A stretch of DNA of 64,000 nt from Lachnospiraceae bacterium oral taxon 500. Lineage in GTDB: Bacteria > Bacillota > Clostridia > Lachnospirales > Vallitaleaceae. The position numbers and the translations under genes are program-made. Each line of letters begins with the position of its first letter. Position 1 is the first letter of the stretch. The stretch lies in assembly GCA_002999035.1 (NCBI GenBank), contig CP027241.1, positions 809,001-873,000 on the forward strand, written 5' to 3'. Under the pieces are notes generated by a model. It was not told where the DNA came from and did no database searches. It worked only from the letters and a program-made list of their open reading frames with translations. Shown here in pieces: positions 43,958-52,265 of the stretch.

Positions 43958-44659
43958 TTAAATATTTTTTATTTTCATAATGATGATAGCTAGATAAAAT
44001 ACCATCATTATTACTAGCAATAACATATCAAGCATACGAAATTTGACTTCTGTATAACTAGTTTTTTTACACGAAACTCCAAGTCCTCGTGTCTCAACAG
44101 ATGCCGACAACTCAGTTGCAGTACATAACATTCGCATTAACATAGGAATCAACATCATTTCATAAACTTTAAAAGGATGTTTTAAAAATCCAAGGAAAGA
44201 AATATCAATCCCTCTAGTCTTAATTCCCTGCTTTATACAAGTAATATCCTGTTTTAGAGTAGGAAAAAATCTTAATATAACAGCTAGTGGAATGTTTATA
44301 TAATATGGGATTTTCATATTTTGCAAGGAAGCTAATACTTCAGATATTTCACTTGTTCTAATCATATTTATAGCTGCAAGTGCCAATGTTATAAAACATA
44401 GGACAAAATAGTGTATTGTAGTTGAAATAAATAATGGACTTATTTCCGCTACCATAAACAACACTATATATAAAGCTAAAAATTTAAAACAAGTTTTGTA
44501 TATGCCACTTATCATTCCATATGCAAATACTGACAAAAAAAGTAGAACTTCATACTTTTTACCAGTCAAAGTAAATACTAAAACCCCTATGATTAAAACT
44601 TGTAACAACTTAATTCTTGGATCATATCTTATTCCATTTTGTTTACAAGATTTGCTCAT
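43958..44659 (-). CDS. ECF transporter T component (module 1)
   Basis: A 233-residue EcfT/CbiQ-like transmembrane protein. Hydrophobic N-terminal helices are followed by two cytoplasmic coupling motifs with Thr-Arg-Gly: IKTRGIDISF and VETRGLGVSC; these contact the ATPase grooves. The start overlaps the ATPase stop by four bases. It lies 17 bp before the S-component gene. Confidence 0.88.
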   Translation of the reverse strand: MSKSCKQNGIRYDPRIKLLQVLIIGVLVFTLTGKKYEVLLFLSVFAYGMISGIYKTCFKFLALYIVLFMVAEISPLFISTTIHYFVLCFITLALAAINMIRTSEISEVLASLQNMKIPYYINIPLAVILRFFPTLKQDITCIKQGIKTRGIDISFLGFLKHPFKVYEMMLIPMLMRMLCTATELSASVETRGLGVSCKKTSYTEVKFRMLDMLLLVIMMVFYLAIIIMKIKNI

Positions 44660-46164
44660 TCTTCATATCCCTCACTCTGCAGTAAAAATCTTTTTATTGT
44701 TTCAAACTCATCACTTTTCTTTAAATTGATCCTTTTGCTAACAGTATTATTCTCTATAAAAACTGCTTTAGTTGCTACTCTACTTAAAAATTCTAAATCA
44801 TGAGAAATAACAAAAATCAGTATTCCTTTTTTACGAAGAGCATTAATTGCTTCAGATACGATTTTCATATTCTCATAATCAAGTCCACTGGTTGGCTCAT
44901 CAAAAATCAGAATTTTTTTGTTTGAAGCTATTGCAGCTGCAATAGTAACTCGCTGCTTTTGCCCTCCTGATAAGCTTTGCGGATGTCTATTTCTGAATGA
45001 TGAAATATTCAATAAAGTTATCGCATTTTCTATTTTTTCATCATTTTGCTTAATACTATTCATAGAACTGAGCATTAACTCAGAAACAACAGAATCGGAG
45101 TACAATTGATAATCTGCATCTTGCATTACAAAATATACACTTTTATATAAGTTCTTTTGCTTTGTATATTTACCTTCAATAAAAAATTGTCCACTTCTTG
45201 CTTTTAGTAATCCTGACATTATTTTACCTAATGTCGTTTTGCCGTTTCCATTGTGTCCAACTATAGCTACTGTTTCACCAAAATTCCCTTCTAAATTACA
45301 ATTACTCAAAACAGAATGATTGACATCATAGGAAAAAGATAAATTTTCCACTTTAAAATCTGCATTTTGCTTGTTAACAATAAGATTATCCTTTAGTTCA
45401 TATTTAATATTACTTAACTTAAATGTTCGAAGTTTATACGCTCTAATATCTGAATCATTCAAGTTATCAATATCATTTTTCTTTAATTCTCTATCAATTT
45501 TTCCATCTTTCATTATTAAGCATTTATCTACTAAATTTTTTAAGTAGAACAATCTATGCTCTGAAACAATTACTGTATGTCCCTGTTTCTTTAACCACTC
45601 CATAATTTTTTTCAATTTAATAATTGAATGAATATCTAAATTTGCAGATGGCTCGTCAAAAACATAAATCTTGGGATTCAAAGTTTTTGCAGCTATAATC
45701 GCTATCTTCTGTTTTTCACCACTAGATAAAGAAAACATATCCCTATCCATAAGATTTTCAGCTTCTAAATCGTGAAATGCACAATTCACTCTATCTATCA
45801 TTTCATCTCTATCTATTCCATAATTTTCAAGAGCAAATGCCACTTCCTTGGTACTATTCGTTGTAAAAAATTGACTTCGTGGATTTTGAAATATAGAAGC
45901 AATATTTTTCCCCATTTCTCCGGGAGTGATAGTTTTTATATCACTTCCTAACACTTTCACAGTTCCAGTTAAAACCCCTTCAAAGAAATGTGGAATTAAG
46001 CCGTTTATCAATCTTGTAACAGTTGTTTTCCCTGAACCAGACTGACCAGTAAGCAAAATAAATTCTCCTTCTTTAACTTTGAAATTTATATTTCTGAGAC
46101 TCCCTTCTGTTTGTGTTCCATAACTGAAACTTACATTATCAAAATCAATAACTGCATCTCCCAT
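44656..46164 (-). CDS. ECF transporter duplicated ATPase (module 1)
   Basis: About 502 residues with two fused NBDs. First: Walker A TGQSGSGKTT, signature LSSGEKQK, Walker B IYVFDEPSANLD. Second: GHNGNGKTT, LSGGQKQR, ILIFDEPTSGLD. Q-loops FQNPRSQFF and MQDADYQLY are typical of ECF A/A' subunits. I start it at the ATG at 46164 (AGGTGA upstream), just past the stop of the ABC gene, rather than at 46185. The single fused chain replaces separate EcfA1 and EcfA2. Confidence 0.92.
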   Translation of the reverse strand: MGDAVIDFDNVSFSYGTQTEGSLRNINFKVKEGEFILLTGQSGSGKTTVTRLINGLIPHFFEGVLTGTVKVLGSDIKTITPGEMGKNIASIFQNPRSQFFTTNSTKEVAFALENYGIDRDEMIDRVNCAFHDLEAENLMDRDMFSLSSGEKQKIAIIAAKTLNPKIYVFDEPSANLDIHSIIKLKKIMEWLKKQGHTVIVSEHRLFYLKNLVDKCLIMKDGKIDRELKKNDIDNLNDSDIRAYKLRTFKLSNIKYELKDNLIVNKQNADFKVENLSFSYDVNHSVLSNCNLEGNFGETVAIVGHNGNGKTTLGKIMSGLLKARSGQFFIEGKYTKQKNLYKSVYFVMQDADYQLYSDSVVSELMLSSMNSIKQNDEKIENAITLLNISSFRNRHPQSLSGGQKQRVTIAAAIASNKKILIFDEPTSGLDYENMKIVSEAINALRKKGILIFVISHDLEFLSRVATKAVFIENNTVSKRINLKKSDEFETIKRFLLQSEGYEE

Positions 46165-46172
46165 TTCATCAC

Positions 46173-47897
46173 CTATATTTTCCAACCAATAGATTGTTTT
46201 CTAATTTCGATGAAATGTTTATATACTCCATCTTGACTAATTAGTTCCCTATGATTCCCTTGTTGTACAATTTCCCCTTTATCAATAACAATAATTTGAT
46301 CTGCTCCTCTTACCGTAGATAATCTATGTGCAATGCTAATGAGAGTTTTATTTTTTGTTAACTCATTAATTGCACTAATTAACATATGCTCGTTTTCAGG
46401 ATCTACACTTGAAGTTGCTTCATCAAGAATAATGATTGGAGCATCTTTAAGGATTGCTCTTGCAATAGATATTCTTTGCTTTTCTCCTCCTGACAACGTT
46501 GAACCGCCCTCACCAACAACAGTGTCGTATCCATCACTAAGGCTTGTTATAAAATCGTGGCAACAAGCTTTCTTGCAAGCCTGCACTACCTCATCATGTG
46601 TAGCATTCGGATTCCCAAATTTTATATTGTTTTCAATCGTGTCATTAAATAAATAAACCTTCTGAAATACCATACTGATATTTTGTAATAGGCTTTCAGA
46701 AGTAAAGTCCTTAACATTATGTCCTCCAATAAATACTTCACCTTTATTAACATCCCAAAATCTTGCCATAATATTACAAAGGGTTGTCTTTCCGGAACCT
46801 GAAGCACCGACAATAGCCAAACTGCTATTCGACTTTATCTGCAAATTTATATTCTTCAAAATCTCTCTTTCGCCATATCCAAAACAAGCATCTTTCAATT
46901 CAATGTCATAGGAATTCAAATCAATTTCTTTTCCGCCCTCATCAAGCGAAGGTATATCTGAAACGTATTCTAATCGATTAAGCTGTGTTGCGAGCATTCT
47001 GCTTAAAAATGCTCCATCATTAACCAACTCCAATTCCATAAAAATTAGAAAAGCAGATACTATAAACATAAGAGTATATGAAAGTGGAATCAGAGATTTC
47101 ATATATAGAATTATTGCAACAAACACCAATACACAGCTTGCAACTTTAAAAACCATTTCATATAATTTCATTAAATAAGCTGACCCCTCAGTAACCTCAA
47201 TATCAACTTTGCATTTCCTCATAAAAGCTTTTTCAACTTTATTTTTTCCATCAGTTCCTTTTTCAAAAGAACGAAGTACTGAAATTCCTCTAATATACTC
47301 AATTGCATCAGTAACAAGCATTTCTTGTGAGCCTTGCATGATAGGAGAATATTTTTCGGTTTTCTTTGCGATTAATTTAAGAACGCCCATACCAAAGATG
47401 ATTGCAATTAAAGATACCATCCCTACTGGAAAACAAAAGATCAATAACATGGTCGTCATACTAAAGGCATGAAAAAACCCTCCGACAATAAAGTTCATCG
47501 CAAGCATCGCCATACCCTCTAAGTCGGAAATAGTTGTTGTTAGAACCGCTTGGATTGTTCCTAAGTTTTTTTCTGAAAAATACCCCATTGGAGCTTTTTT
47601 CAGTTTTTCCCCTATTTCAATCCTTTTATCCTTAAAAATTTCATAACCTGATGCACTTAATTTTCTATCACAAAGATATTGAAAAATAAATCTGCCGAAT
47701 ATACTCACAACTACAATCGCTGTCGCCTGCATAATAATAGTCATATTCAGCTGTTCAAGATTAATCATAATCAGTAAAACCGCCAACAACATCAAAGAAA
47801 CGAAGAACGATTTTAATCCACTAAATATAAGACCAAGGATTACATTTTTTTGATACTTTCCTGATATTTTTAATATTCGTTTTACAATGCTAATCAT
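46173..47897 (-). CDS. Exporter-fold ABC transporter, second subunit (module 1)
   Basis: A 574-residue ABC half-transporter: six helices, then NBD with Walker A GASGSGKTT, VFQKVYLF Q-loop, LSGGEKQR, IIILDEATSSVDPENE and SIAHRLSTV. KLKKAPMGYFSEKNLG in the first loop closely parallels the chromosomal paralogue at 35082-36818. It begins directly after the stop of the first subunit gene (no gap). Partner of the next entry; possible import of metal chelators is inferred from YbtPQ/IrtAB similarity and from the ECF genes in the operon. Confidence 0.9.
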   Translation of the reverse strand: MISIVKRILKISGKYQKNVILGLIFSGLKSFFVSLMLLAVLLIMINLEQLNMTIIMQATAIVVVSIFGRFIFQYLCDRKLSASGYEIFKDKRIEIGEKLKKAPMGYFSEKNLGTIQAVLTTTISDLEGMAMLAMNFIVGGFFHAFSMTTMLLIFCFPVGMVSLIAIIFGMGVLKLIAKKTEKYSPIMQGSQEMLVTDAIEYIRGISVLRSFEKGTDGKNKVEKAFMRKCKVDIEVTEGSAYLMKLYEMVFKVASCVLVFVAIILYMKSLIPLSYTLMFIVSAFLIFMELELVNDGAFLSRMLATQLNRLEYVSDIPSLDEGGKEIDLNSYDIELKDACFGYGEREILKNINLQIKSNSSLAIVGASGSGKTTLCNIMARFWDVNKGEVFIGGHNVKDFTSESLLQNISMVFQKVYLFNDTIENNIKFGNPNATHDEVVQACKKACCHDFITSLSDGYDTVVGEGGSTLSGGEKQRISIARAILKDAPIIILDEATSSVDPENEHMLISAINELTKNKTLISIAHRLSTVRGADQIIVIDKGEIVQQGNHRELISQDGVYKHFIEIRKQSIGWKI

Positions 47898-49649
47898 TTA
47901 CAGTGCCTCCTTTTCGTTATCTAGTCCACCCACATAATTTTTCCACAAGGAAGCATATACTCCATCTTTTTTTACAAGGTCTTCATGAGTTCCATTCTCT
48001 ACAATTTCCCCATCTTTCATAACAAGGATTGTATCAGCATTTGTAATAGTAGAGAGCCTGTGAGCAACCACTATCAGAGTCTTTCCTTTAATGAGATTGT
48101 TGATTGCACTTTGAATGAGATATTCATTTTCTGGATCTGCAAATGCAGTTGCTTCATCTAAAATTATTACCTTAGATTGTTTTAACATTGCTCTTGCAAT
48201 CGTAATTCTTTGCCTTTCTCCACCGGACAAAGAACCTCCTGCATCGCCGACTTTTGTGTTATATCCATTTTCAAGTTCCATAATAAAGTCATGGCAAGAT
48301 GCAGCTTTAGCCGCCTCAATAACCTCATCATCACTTGCAGTTGGGTTTCCCATTTTTATATTTTCTTTTATACTTGTATTAAACAAGAAATTGTCTTGAG
48401 CAACATAACTTATCTCATTTGTTAGCTGTTCAAATGGAATTTCGGGTATTTTTTTCCCACCATAACAGATGCTTCCATTGGAAGGATCCCAAAAACCAGC
48501 CATAAGTTTTGCTATTGTAGATTTTCCAGAACCGGAACTTCCTACCAATGCGGTTACTGTGTTTGGTTTTAATTCAAAGTTGATATTTTTTAGCACAAGT
48601 TCCTTATCATATGCAAATGAAACATTTTCAAAACGATAAAGAGTGTCATCAAAGATTACCTTCTCTTTTGGTCTTTTAAGTTCCTCTTTCGATAGAAATT
48701 CCTCTATTGCGTCTAAACTCGCCTTAACCATGTTGAATTGCTCAGAATATTTACCGATTTTCATTAAATGTGCAATAAAACCAATAGGCAGTATAATGCA
48801 CACAATAAAGCTTGATAACGATATTTTTGAATTCATATACAGATATGCACCAATCGGCAAAGTTCCTAAAAGTGTAGATGGCATAACTGCTTGAACAAAT
48901 GCTGACCATAACCAACTTTGCTTCCACCAAGCAAGTGTACTATCATGAAAGAAGTTAATTGCGTTCGTAAATTTTTCATAAGAAGAAGCACTGTGGTTAA
49001 AAGCTTTTATAACCTCAATCCCATTAATATATTCAACCAAAGTACTATTCATATTATTTTGAGCTGTAGTATATGTTTTGCTTCTAAACTCATAATCCTT
49101 CATCATACCTATATATCCAAGCATTCCTAAAGGAATTGTAAGTAACGAAGCCAACCCCATCCTATAGTCCAAAGCAAAAATCAAAACCAAAAATAAAACA
49201 GGAGATACTATACTTGATGTTATCTCCGGCATAAAATGAGCCATTGAATCTTCCAGCTTAGACACTGTATCTACAATTAAATTTTTAAATTTACCTATAG
49301 GAGTATCTATCATTACACCCATAGGTACTCTTAGCATTTTTTCAGCTACTAAACTTCGTATATTTTTTAAAATATGAAATGTTGCTTTGTGTGAGGTTAT
49401 TGTTGAATATAAAGTAAAAATACCTTTTAAAACTTGTCCACACAAAGCTATAAGTGTTAAACACAATACAGTTCTAAATGACACTTCAGATTGATATATT
49501 TTTTCTATCAATTTTGCTATTGCTAAAAAAGGAATCATTCCAAACAGTTCCCCTATGGTCGCTAACAAAATTGATTTGTATAATTGTTTTTTCTCGCCAT
49601 CGGCGTATTTAAGCAACTCTGAAATGGCATTTTTATTGTTACTTTTCAA
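47898..49649 (-). CDS. Exporter-fold ABC transporter, first subunit (module 1)
   Basis: About 583 residues. I propose a TTG start at 49649 (TTG AAA AGT AAC), because GGAGGAGG lies just upstream and falls inside the longer frame from 49670. Six helices are followed by NBD motifs GSSGSGKST, VAQDNFLF, LSGGERQR, VIILDEATAFADPENE and VAHRLSTI. The ADPE D-loop is shared with the first subunits of the other pairs. DTPIGKFKNLIVDTVSKLEDSMAHFMPE matches NPVGKIKVIILERVADMEDWVAHLMPE at 33162-35078, showing common ancestry. Confidence 0.9.
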   Translation of the reverse strand: MKSNNKNAISELLKYADGEKKQLYKSILLATIGELFGMIPFLAIAKLIEKIYQSEVSFRTVLCLTLIALCGQVLKGIFTLYSTITSHKATFHILKNIRSLVAEKMLRVPMGVMIDTPIGKFKNLIVDTVSKLEDSMAHFMPEITSSIVSPVLFLVLIFALDYRMGLASLLTIPLGMLGYIGMMKDYEFRSKTYTTAQNNMNSTLVEYINGIEVIKAFNHSASSYEKFTNAINFFHDSTLAWWKQSWLWSAFVQAVMPSTLLGTLPIGAYLYMNSKISLSSFIVCIILPIGFIAHLMKIGKYSEQFNMVKASLDAIEEFLSKEELKRPKEKVIFDDTLYRFENVSFAYDKELVLKNINFELKPNTVTALVGSSGSGKSTIAKLMAGFWDPSNGSICYGGKKIPEIPFEQLTNEISYVAQDNFLFNTSIKENIKMGNPTASDDEVIEAAKAASCHDFIMELENGYNTKVGDAGGSLSGGERQRITIARAMLKQSKVIILDEATAFADPENEYLIQSAINNLIKGKTLIVVAHRLSTITNADTILVMKDGEIVENGTHEDLVKKDGVYASLWKNYVGGLDNEKEAL

Positions 49650-49669
49650 GAAAATACCTCCTCCAAACA

Positions 49670-49697
49670 AAAAGTTAATTAGTTATCGCTAACTTTT
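49670..49697. promoter_or_regulatory. Inverted repeat before the module 1 ABC pair
   Basis: AAAAGTTA (49670-49677) pairs with TAACTTTT (49690-49697) across 12 bases; it lies 20 bases upstream of the TTG start and ten bases after the TetR stop. Operator is likely. Confidence 0.5.
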
Positions 49698-49707
49698 TGA
49701 CAAAAAA

Positions 49708-50349
49708 TTATCTATTATTTTTCTTCATTAAGCCTTGCCAACCATAATATTGAAAAATAACAATGCTTCTAATATATTCGCCAACATTATCATGCGGTAT
49801 ATCATGAAGAACACACTCGCATAGAGATGTAATATAGCCTTTTGTAATGACATGAACTTCAAACTCTTTAATCTCTGTGATAATTTGCTCTTGTTTAGCG
49901 TTGAAAAGAATAAGCTTCATATTTTTAGCTGTATATCTTTCAGTAATATCCTCAATAAAGTTTTCTACTTGTGAGCCTTTGCTACACGCAAAAATCAGCT
50001 TAAAGTTATCAAAATGTGCATACATATAATCAACAAATAGCATTGTTTCCAAGAATAAATTTTCTATAATCGCTTCATCATCGACTAAATCAGAGTCTAT
50101 CCTAATAGTTTTTTGTTCGCTCCTTTTTTCAACATCAGAAACAACATCTAATGTGTAATTATATTCCTCTTCAACTAGAGCAAAAAATAATGCTTCCTTA
50201 TTTTTGAAATGACGATAAATAGCTCCTGTAGTTACTTTTGCTAATTTAGCAATTTCAGCTACCTGTGCATTTTCGAATCCTTTGCTTAAAAATTCCCCTT
50301 TAGCACATTCTAAAATTCTATTTTTTGTTATATCAGAGCAATAAGACAT
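49708..50349 (-). CDS. TetR-family regulator (module 1)
   Basis: A 213-residue repressor with HTH NRILECAKGEFLSKGFENAQVAEIAKLAKVTTGAIYRHFKNKEALF and a helical ligand-binding domain ending YYGWQGLMKKNNR. First gene of module 1; preceded by a 33-bp near-perfect palindrome and followed by another inverted repeat before the ABC pair. It presumably senses the transported compound or its metal load. A ribosome site AGGGGAAAG precedes the ATG. Confidence 0.9.
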   Translation of the reverse strand: MSYCSDITKNRILECAKGEFLSKGFENAQVAEIAKLAKVTTGAIYRHFKNKEALFFALVEEEYNYTLDVVSDVEKRSEQKTIRIDSDLVDDEAIIENLFLETMLFVDYMYAHFDNFKLIFACSKGSQVENFIEDITERYTAKNMKLILFNAKQEQIITEIKEFEVHVITKGYITSLCECVLHDIPHDNVGEYIRSIVIFQYYGWQGLMKKNNR

Positions 50350-50378
50350 CTAACTTTCCCCTCTCATTTTTTATTTTT

Positions 50379-50411
50379 GATAATCTAATTATCTTTAATA
50401 ATTAGATTATC
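50379..50411. promoter_or_regulatory. Perfect 13-bp inverted repeat before the module 1 TetR gene
   Basis: GATAATCTAATTA (50379-50391) pairs exactly with TAATTAGATTATC (50399-50411) around a 7-base loop, 30 bases before the start codon. Autoregulatory operator is the simplest reading. Confidence 0.65.
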
Positions 50412-50445
50412 ACTTTTTCAGTTTTTAGTCAATATCTCACCACTC

Positions 50446-50709
50446 CTATAAATTATCGTCTGAACCCTTTACAAGTATCCCAACCCTTTTCAAAACCCTT
50501 AGCTTCTCCTGCTTCTTCTGTTCTCGCCTTGCTTTATACCTTTCCTCATATTCCTGTTATTTGCCGTTTGCTTTACGCTTCAGATAATTTTGGTGAAGCC
50601 TATCTTTTCTTTCATTTATTTTTCGTTCTTCTTCCTCAAGCTTTTGTTTTTCTTCTTCGCTTACAGGTACGGCTTTTCCTTTCACATAAAGGTAATATTC
50701 TTTAGCCAC
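50446..50709 (-). pseudogene. Truncated sigma-like/charged ORF interrupted by TAA
   Basis: From GTG 50709 (GGAGG seven bases upstream) it reads AKEYYLYVKGKAVPVSEEE, like the start of the intact gene at 42697-43107. It turns into a Lys/Glu-rich helix and meets TAA at 50557. The same frame continues QEYEERYKARREQKKQEKL to TAG at 50446. The HTH region is absent. The 50-residue product could still be made. Confidence 0.6.
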
Positions 50710-50761
50710 TTAGTTATCCTCCTTTTCCTGTTCTGTGGTTTGCTTTTTGAGAATAAAAAAG

Positions 50762-50794
50762 GAGGACTTCTGCACATAGGCATAATAAGTCCTC
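50762..50794 (-). terminator. Terminator below module 2
   Basis: GAGGACTT (50762-50769) pairs with AAGTCCTC (50787-50794), T-rich on the minus strand. It is slightly shorter than the copy at 43154-43186. Confidence 0.75.
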
Positions 50795-50859
50795 TAAAAT
50801 GAAAGAAACTTGCTCTTTCCTTATATTTTAAATTTGATTTTTTATGATAATTACCAGTA

Positions 50860-50913
50860 TCAAAAAGGTCTATTGTTTTTTTCTATATGAATAACAGACC
50901 CTAAATAATACAT
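50860..50913 (-). CDS. 17-residue micro-ORF, copy 2
   Basis: Encodes MYYLGSVIHIEKNNRPF, differing from copy 1 only by His for Tyr, with the same GGAGG site and the same overlapping hairpin. Preservation of frame, start and ribosome site in both copies supports translation, though the copies may simply be young. Confidence 0.6.
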   Translation of the reverse strand: MYYLGSVIHIEKNNRPF

Positions 50914-50965
50914 AGCAATTACCTCCATTATTTAATCCATTTTTTCCTTCACAAACAAAGATTGA

Positions 50966-51550
50966 TTAAATCACTCCTGCTTTTTCAAAATGTTTTTTAA
51001 GTATCCTTGTTGCAACAAATGCTCCTATGCAAGCAAGAACAAAAGTTATCAAGCCAAATCCTACTGCCCACGAAACTTTGAAATAAGATAATGCTTCATT
51101 TATTTGTGTTTCACTCATTTTCCATTTTGATGCTCTTTCCACAAATGATGCTGTTCCGAACAAAAGTATAGGTACAACTGTCCCTAAAAAATCTGCTAAT
51201 GCAAATGTCCCATATCCAATAATCATTCGTCCCTTGCTCTCATAATTTCCTATAATCAAATCACATATAATTCCACCGATTACAGCAAAGACTGCATGAG
51301 GCAAATGTCCTCCTGACAACGCAATTAAACCAAGAAGCGTTCCTGATATTGTAAATACACCCTTCTTTTTAACTTTTACAGCCATAAGAATATAAACGGT
51401 GGCTGCTACCATAAAGCTGACTCCTGAAGCAATAAATCCTCCAATAACTGTTGTTGCCATAGCAAAGCCGGCTGCCATGTATATGACAATTCCAATTGCA
51501 TTAAAAATTCCGATTGTAATAAAATCACGACCATTTAATTTGTTTTTCAT
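50966..51550 (-). CDS. MptD-type ECF transporter S component (module 2)
   Basis: A 194-residue membrane protein with six hydrophobic segments (FNAIGIVIYMAAGFAMATTVIGGFIASG, FMVAATVYILMAV, PHAVFAVIGGIICDLII). The end RILKKHFEKAGVI matches module 1, but the N-terminal two thirds are strongly diverged, so it probably recognises a different ligand. Last gene of the module 2 operon; ten bases after the T gene. Confidence 0.82.
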   Translation of the reverse strand: MKNKLNGRDFITIGIFNAIGIVIYMAAGFAMATTVIGGFIASGVSFMVAATVYILMAVKVKKKGVFTISGTLLGLIALSGGHLPHAVFAVIGGIICDLIIGNYESKGRMIIGYGTFALADFLGTVVPILLFGTASFVERASKWKMSETQINEALSYFKVSWAVGFGLITFVLACIGAFVATRILKKHFEKAGVI

Positions 51551-51560
51551 AAAAGTCCTC

Positions 51561-52265
51561 CTAATAAATTCTCTGTATTACTATCATAAGAGCAATCATC
51601 AAAGCTCCTAATAGTCCAATCATTAAGTCTGCCCAGCTAAACCGCAATTCTGTTAATGTTACCCTTTTCTCATCACTATCGAGTCCTCTAATGAGTGCTG
51701 AAGCTGACAATTCATCTGAAATCTTAATCATTCTCATTAAAAGCGGAACAAGCGTATATTCAATGTATTTAATTGGATGCAGCAACGGAAAAAATCTGCT
51801 TGTTACAATTCCTCGAATCTTCATATTCTCTTTTAATGCCTTGAGTTCTATTTTTATAGTTGGTACAAACCTAAGCAAAACACTAAAAGGTATACCAATG
51901 CTTCTTGGTACTTTCATTCTATTTAACGCTTCCAGCATTTCACTTACACTTGTAGTCTTTGTTATATATCCACCAAACATAGCGATTAAGGTCATTCTTG
52001 ATGCAAAGTAAATAAACATATATATTGCAAATACAATACTTGCTTCACAAAATTTTCCAAGCCCTAACTCTATGCAGTATAAAAGCACAAAAAACAAGAT
52101 AAAGCGTAACGCTCTTTTCCACATCCCGCTATATAAATATAGAAAAAAGGCAAAAACAATTAATACAAAAAGTAGAATTGTATCGCTTATAAAAAAGCTC
52201 GTAAAGGAGGCAATTGGAAGTAGAGTAAGTTTTATTCTCGGATCAACTGTTTTTCTATCTGCCAA
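51561..52265 (-). CDS. ECF transporter T component (module 2)
   Basis: A 234-residue EcfT-like protein starting with TTG at 52265; GGAGGT seven bases upstream supports this and the start overlaps the ATPase end by 11 bp. Helices in the first half, then coupling motifs MKIRGIVTSRF and ALIRGLDSDEK with Arg-Gly. NRMKVPRSIGIPFSVLLRFVPTI corresponds to QNMKIPYYINIPLAVILRFFPTL in module 1. Confidence 0.87.
   Translation of the reverse strand: MADRKTVDPRIKLTLLPIASFTSFFISDTILLFVLIVFAFFLYLYSGMWKRALRFILFFVLLYCIELGLGKFCEASIVFAIYMFIYFASRMTLIAMFGGYITKTTSVSEMLEALNRMKVPRSIGIPFSVLLRFVPTIKIELKALKENMKIRGIVTSRFFPLLHPIKYIEYTLVPLLMRMIKISDELSASALIRGLDSDEKRVTLTELRFSWADLMIGLLGALMIALMIVIQRIY

Larger units (their letters stand above)
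50759..50998. repeat. Direct repeat copy 2 at the end of cargo module 2
   Basis: Second copy of the block at 43151-43390; same order of terminator, micro-ORF and S-gene end. Recombination between the copies would remove or amplify one 7.6-kb module. Confidence 0.92.
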
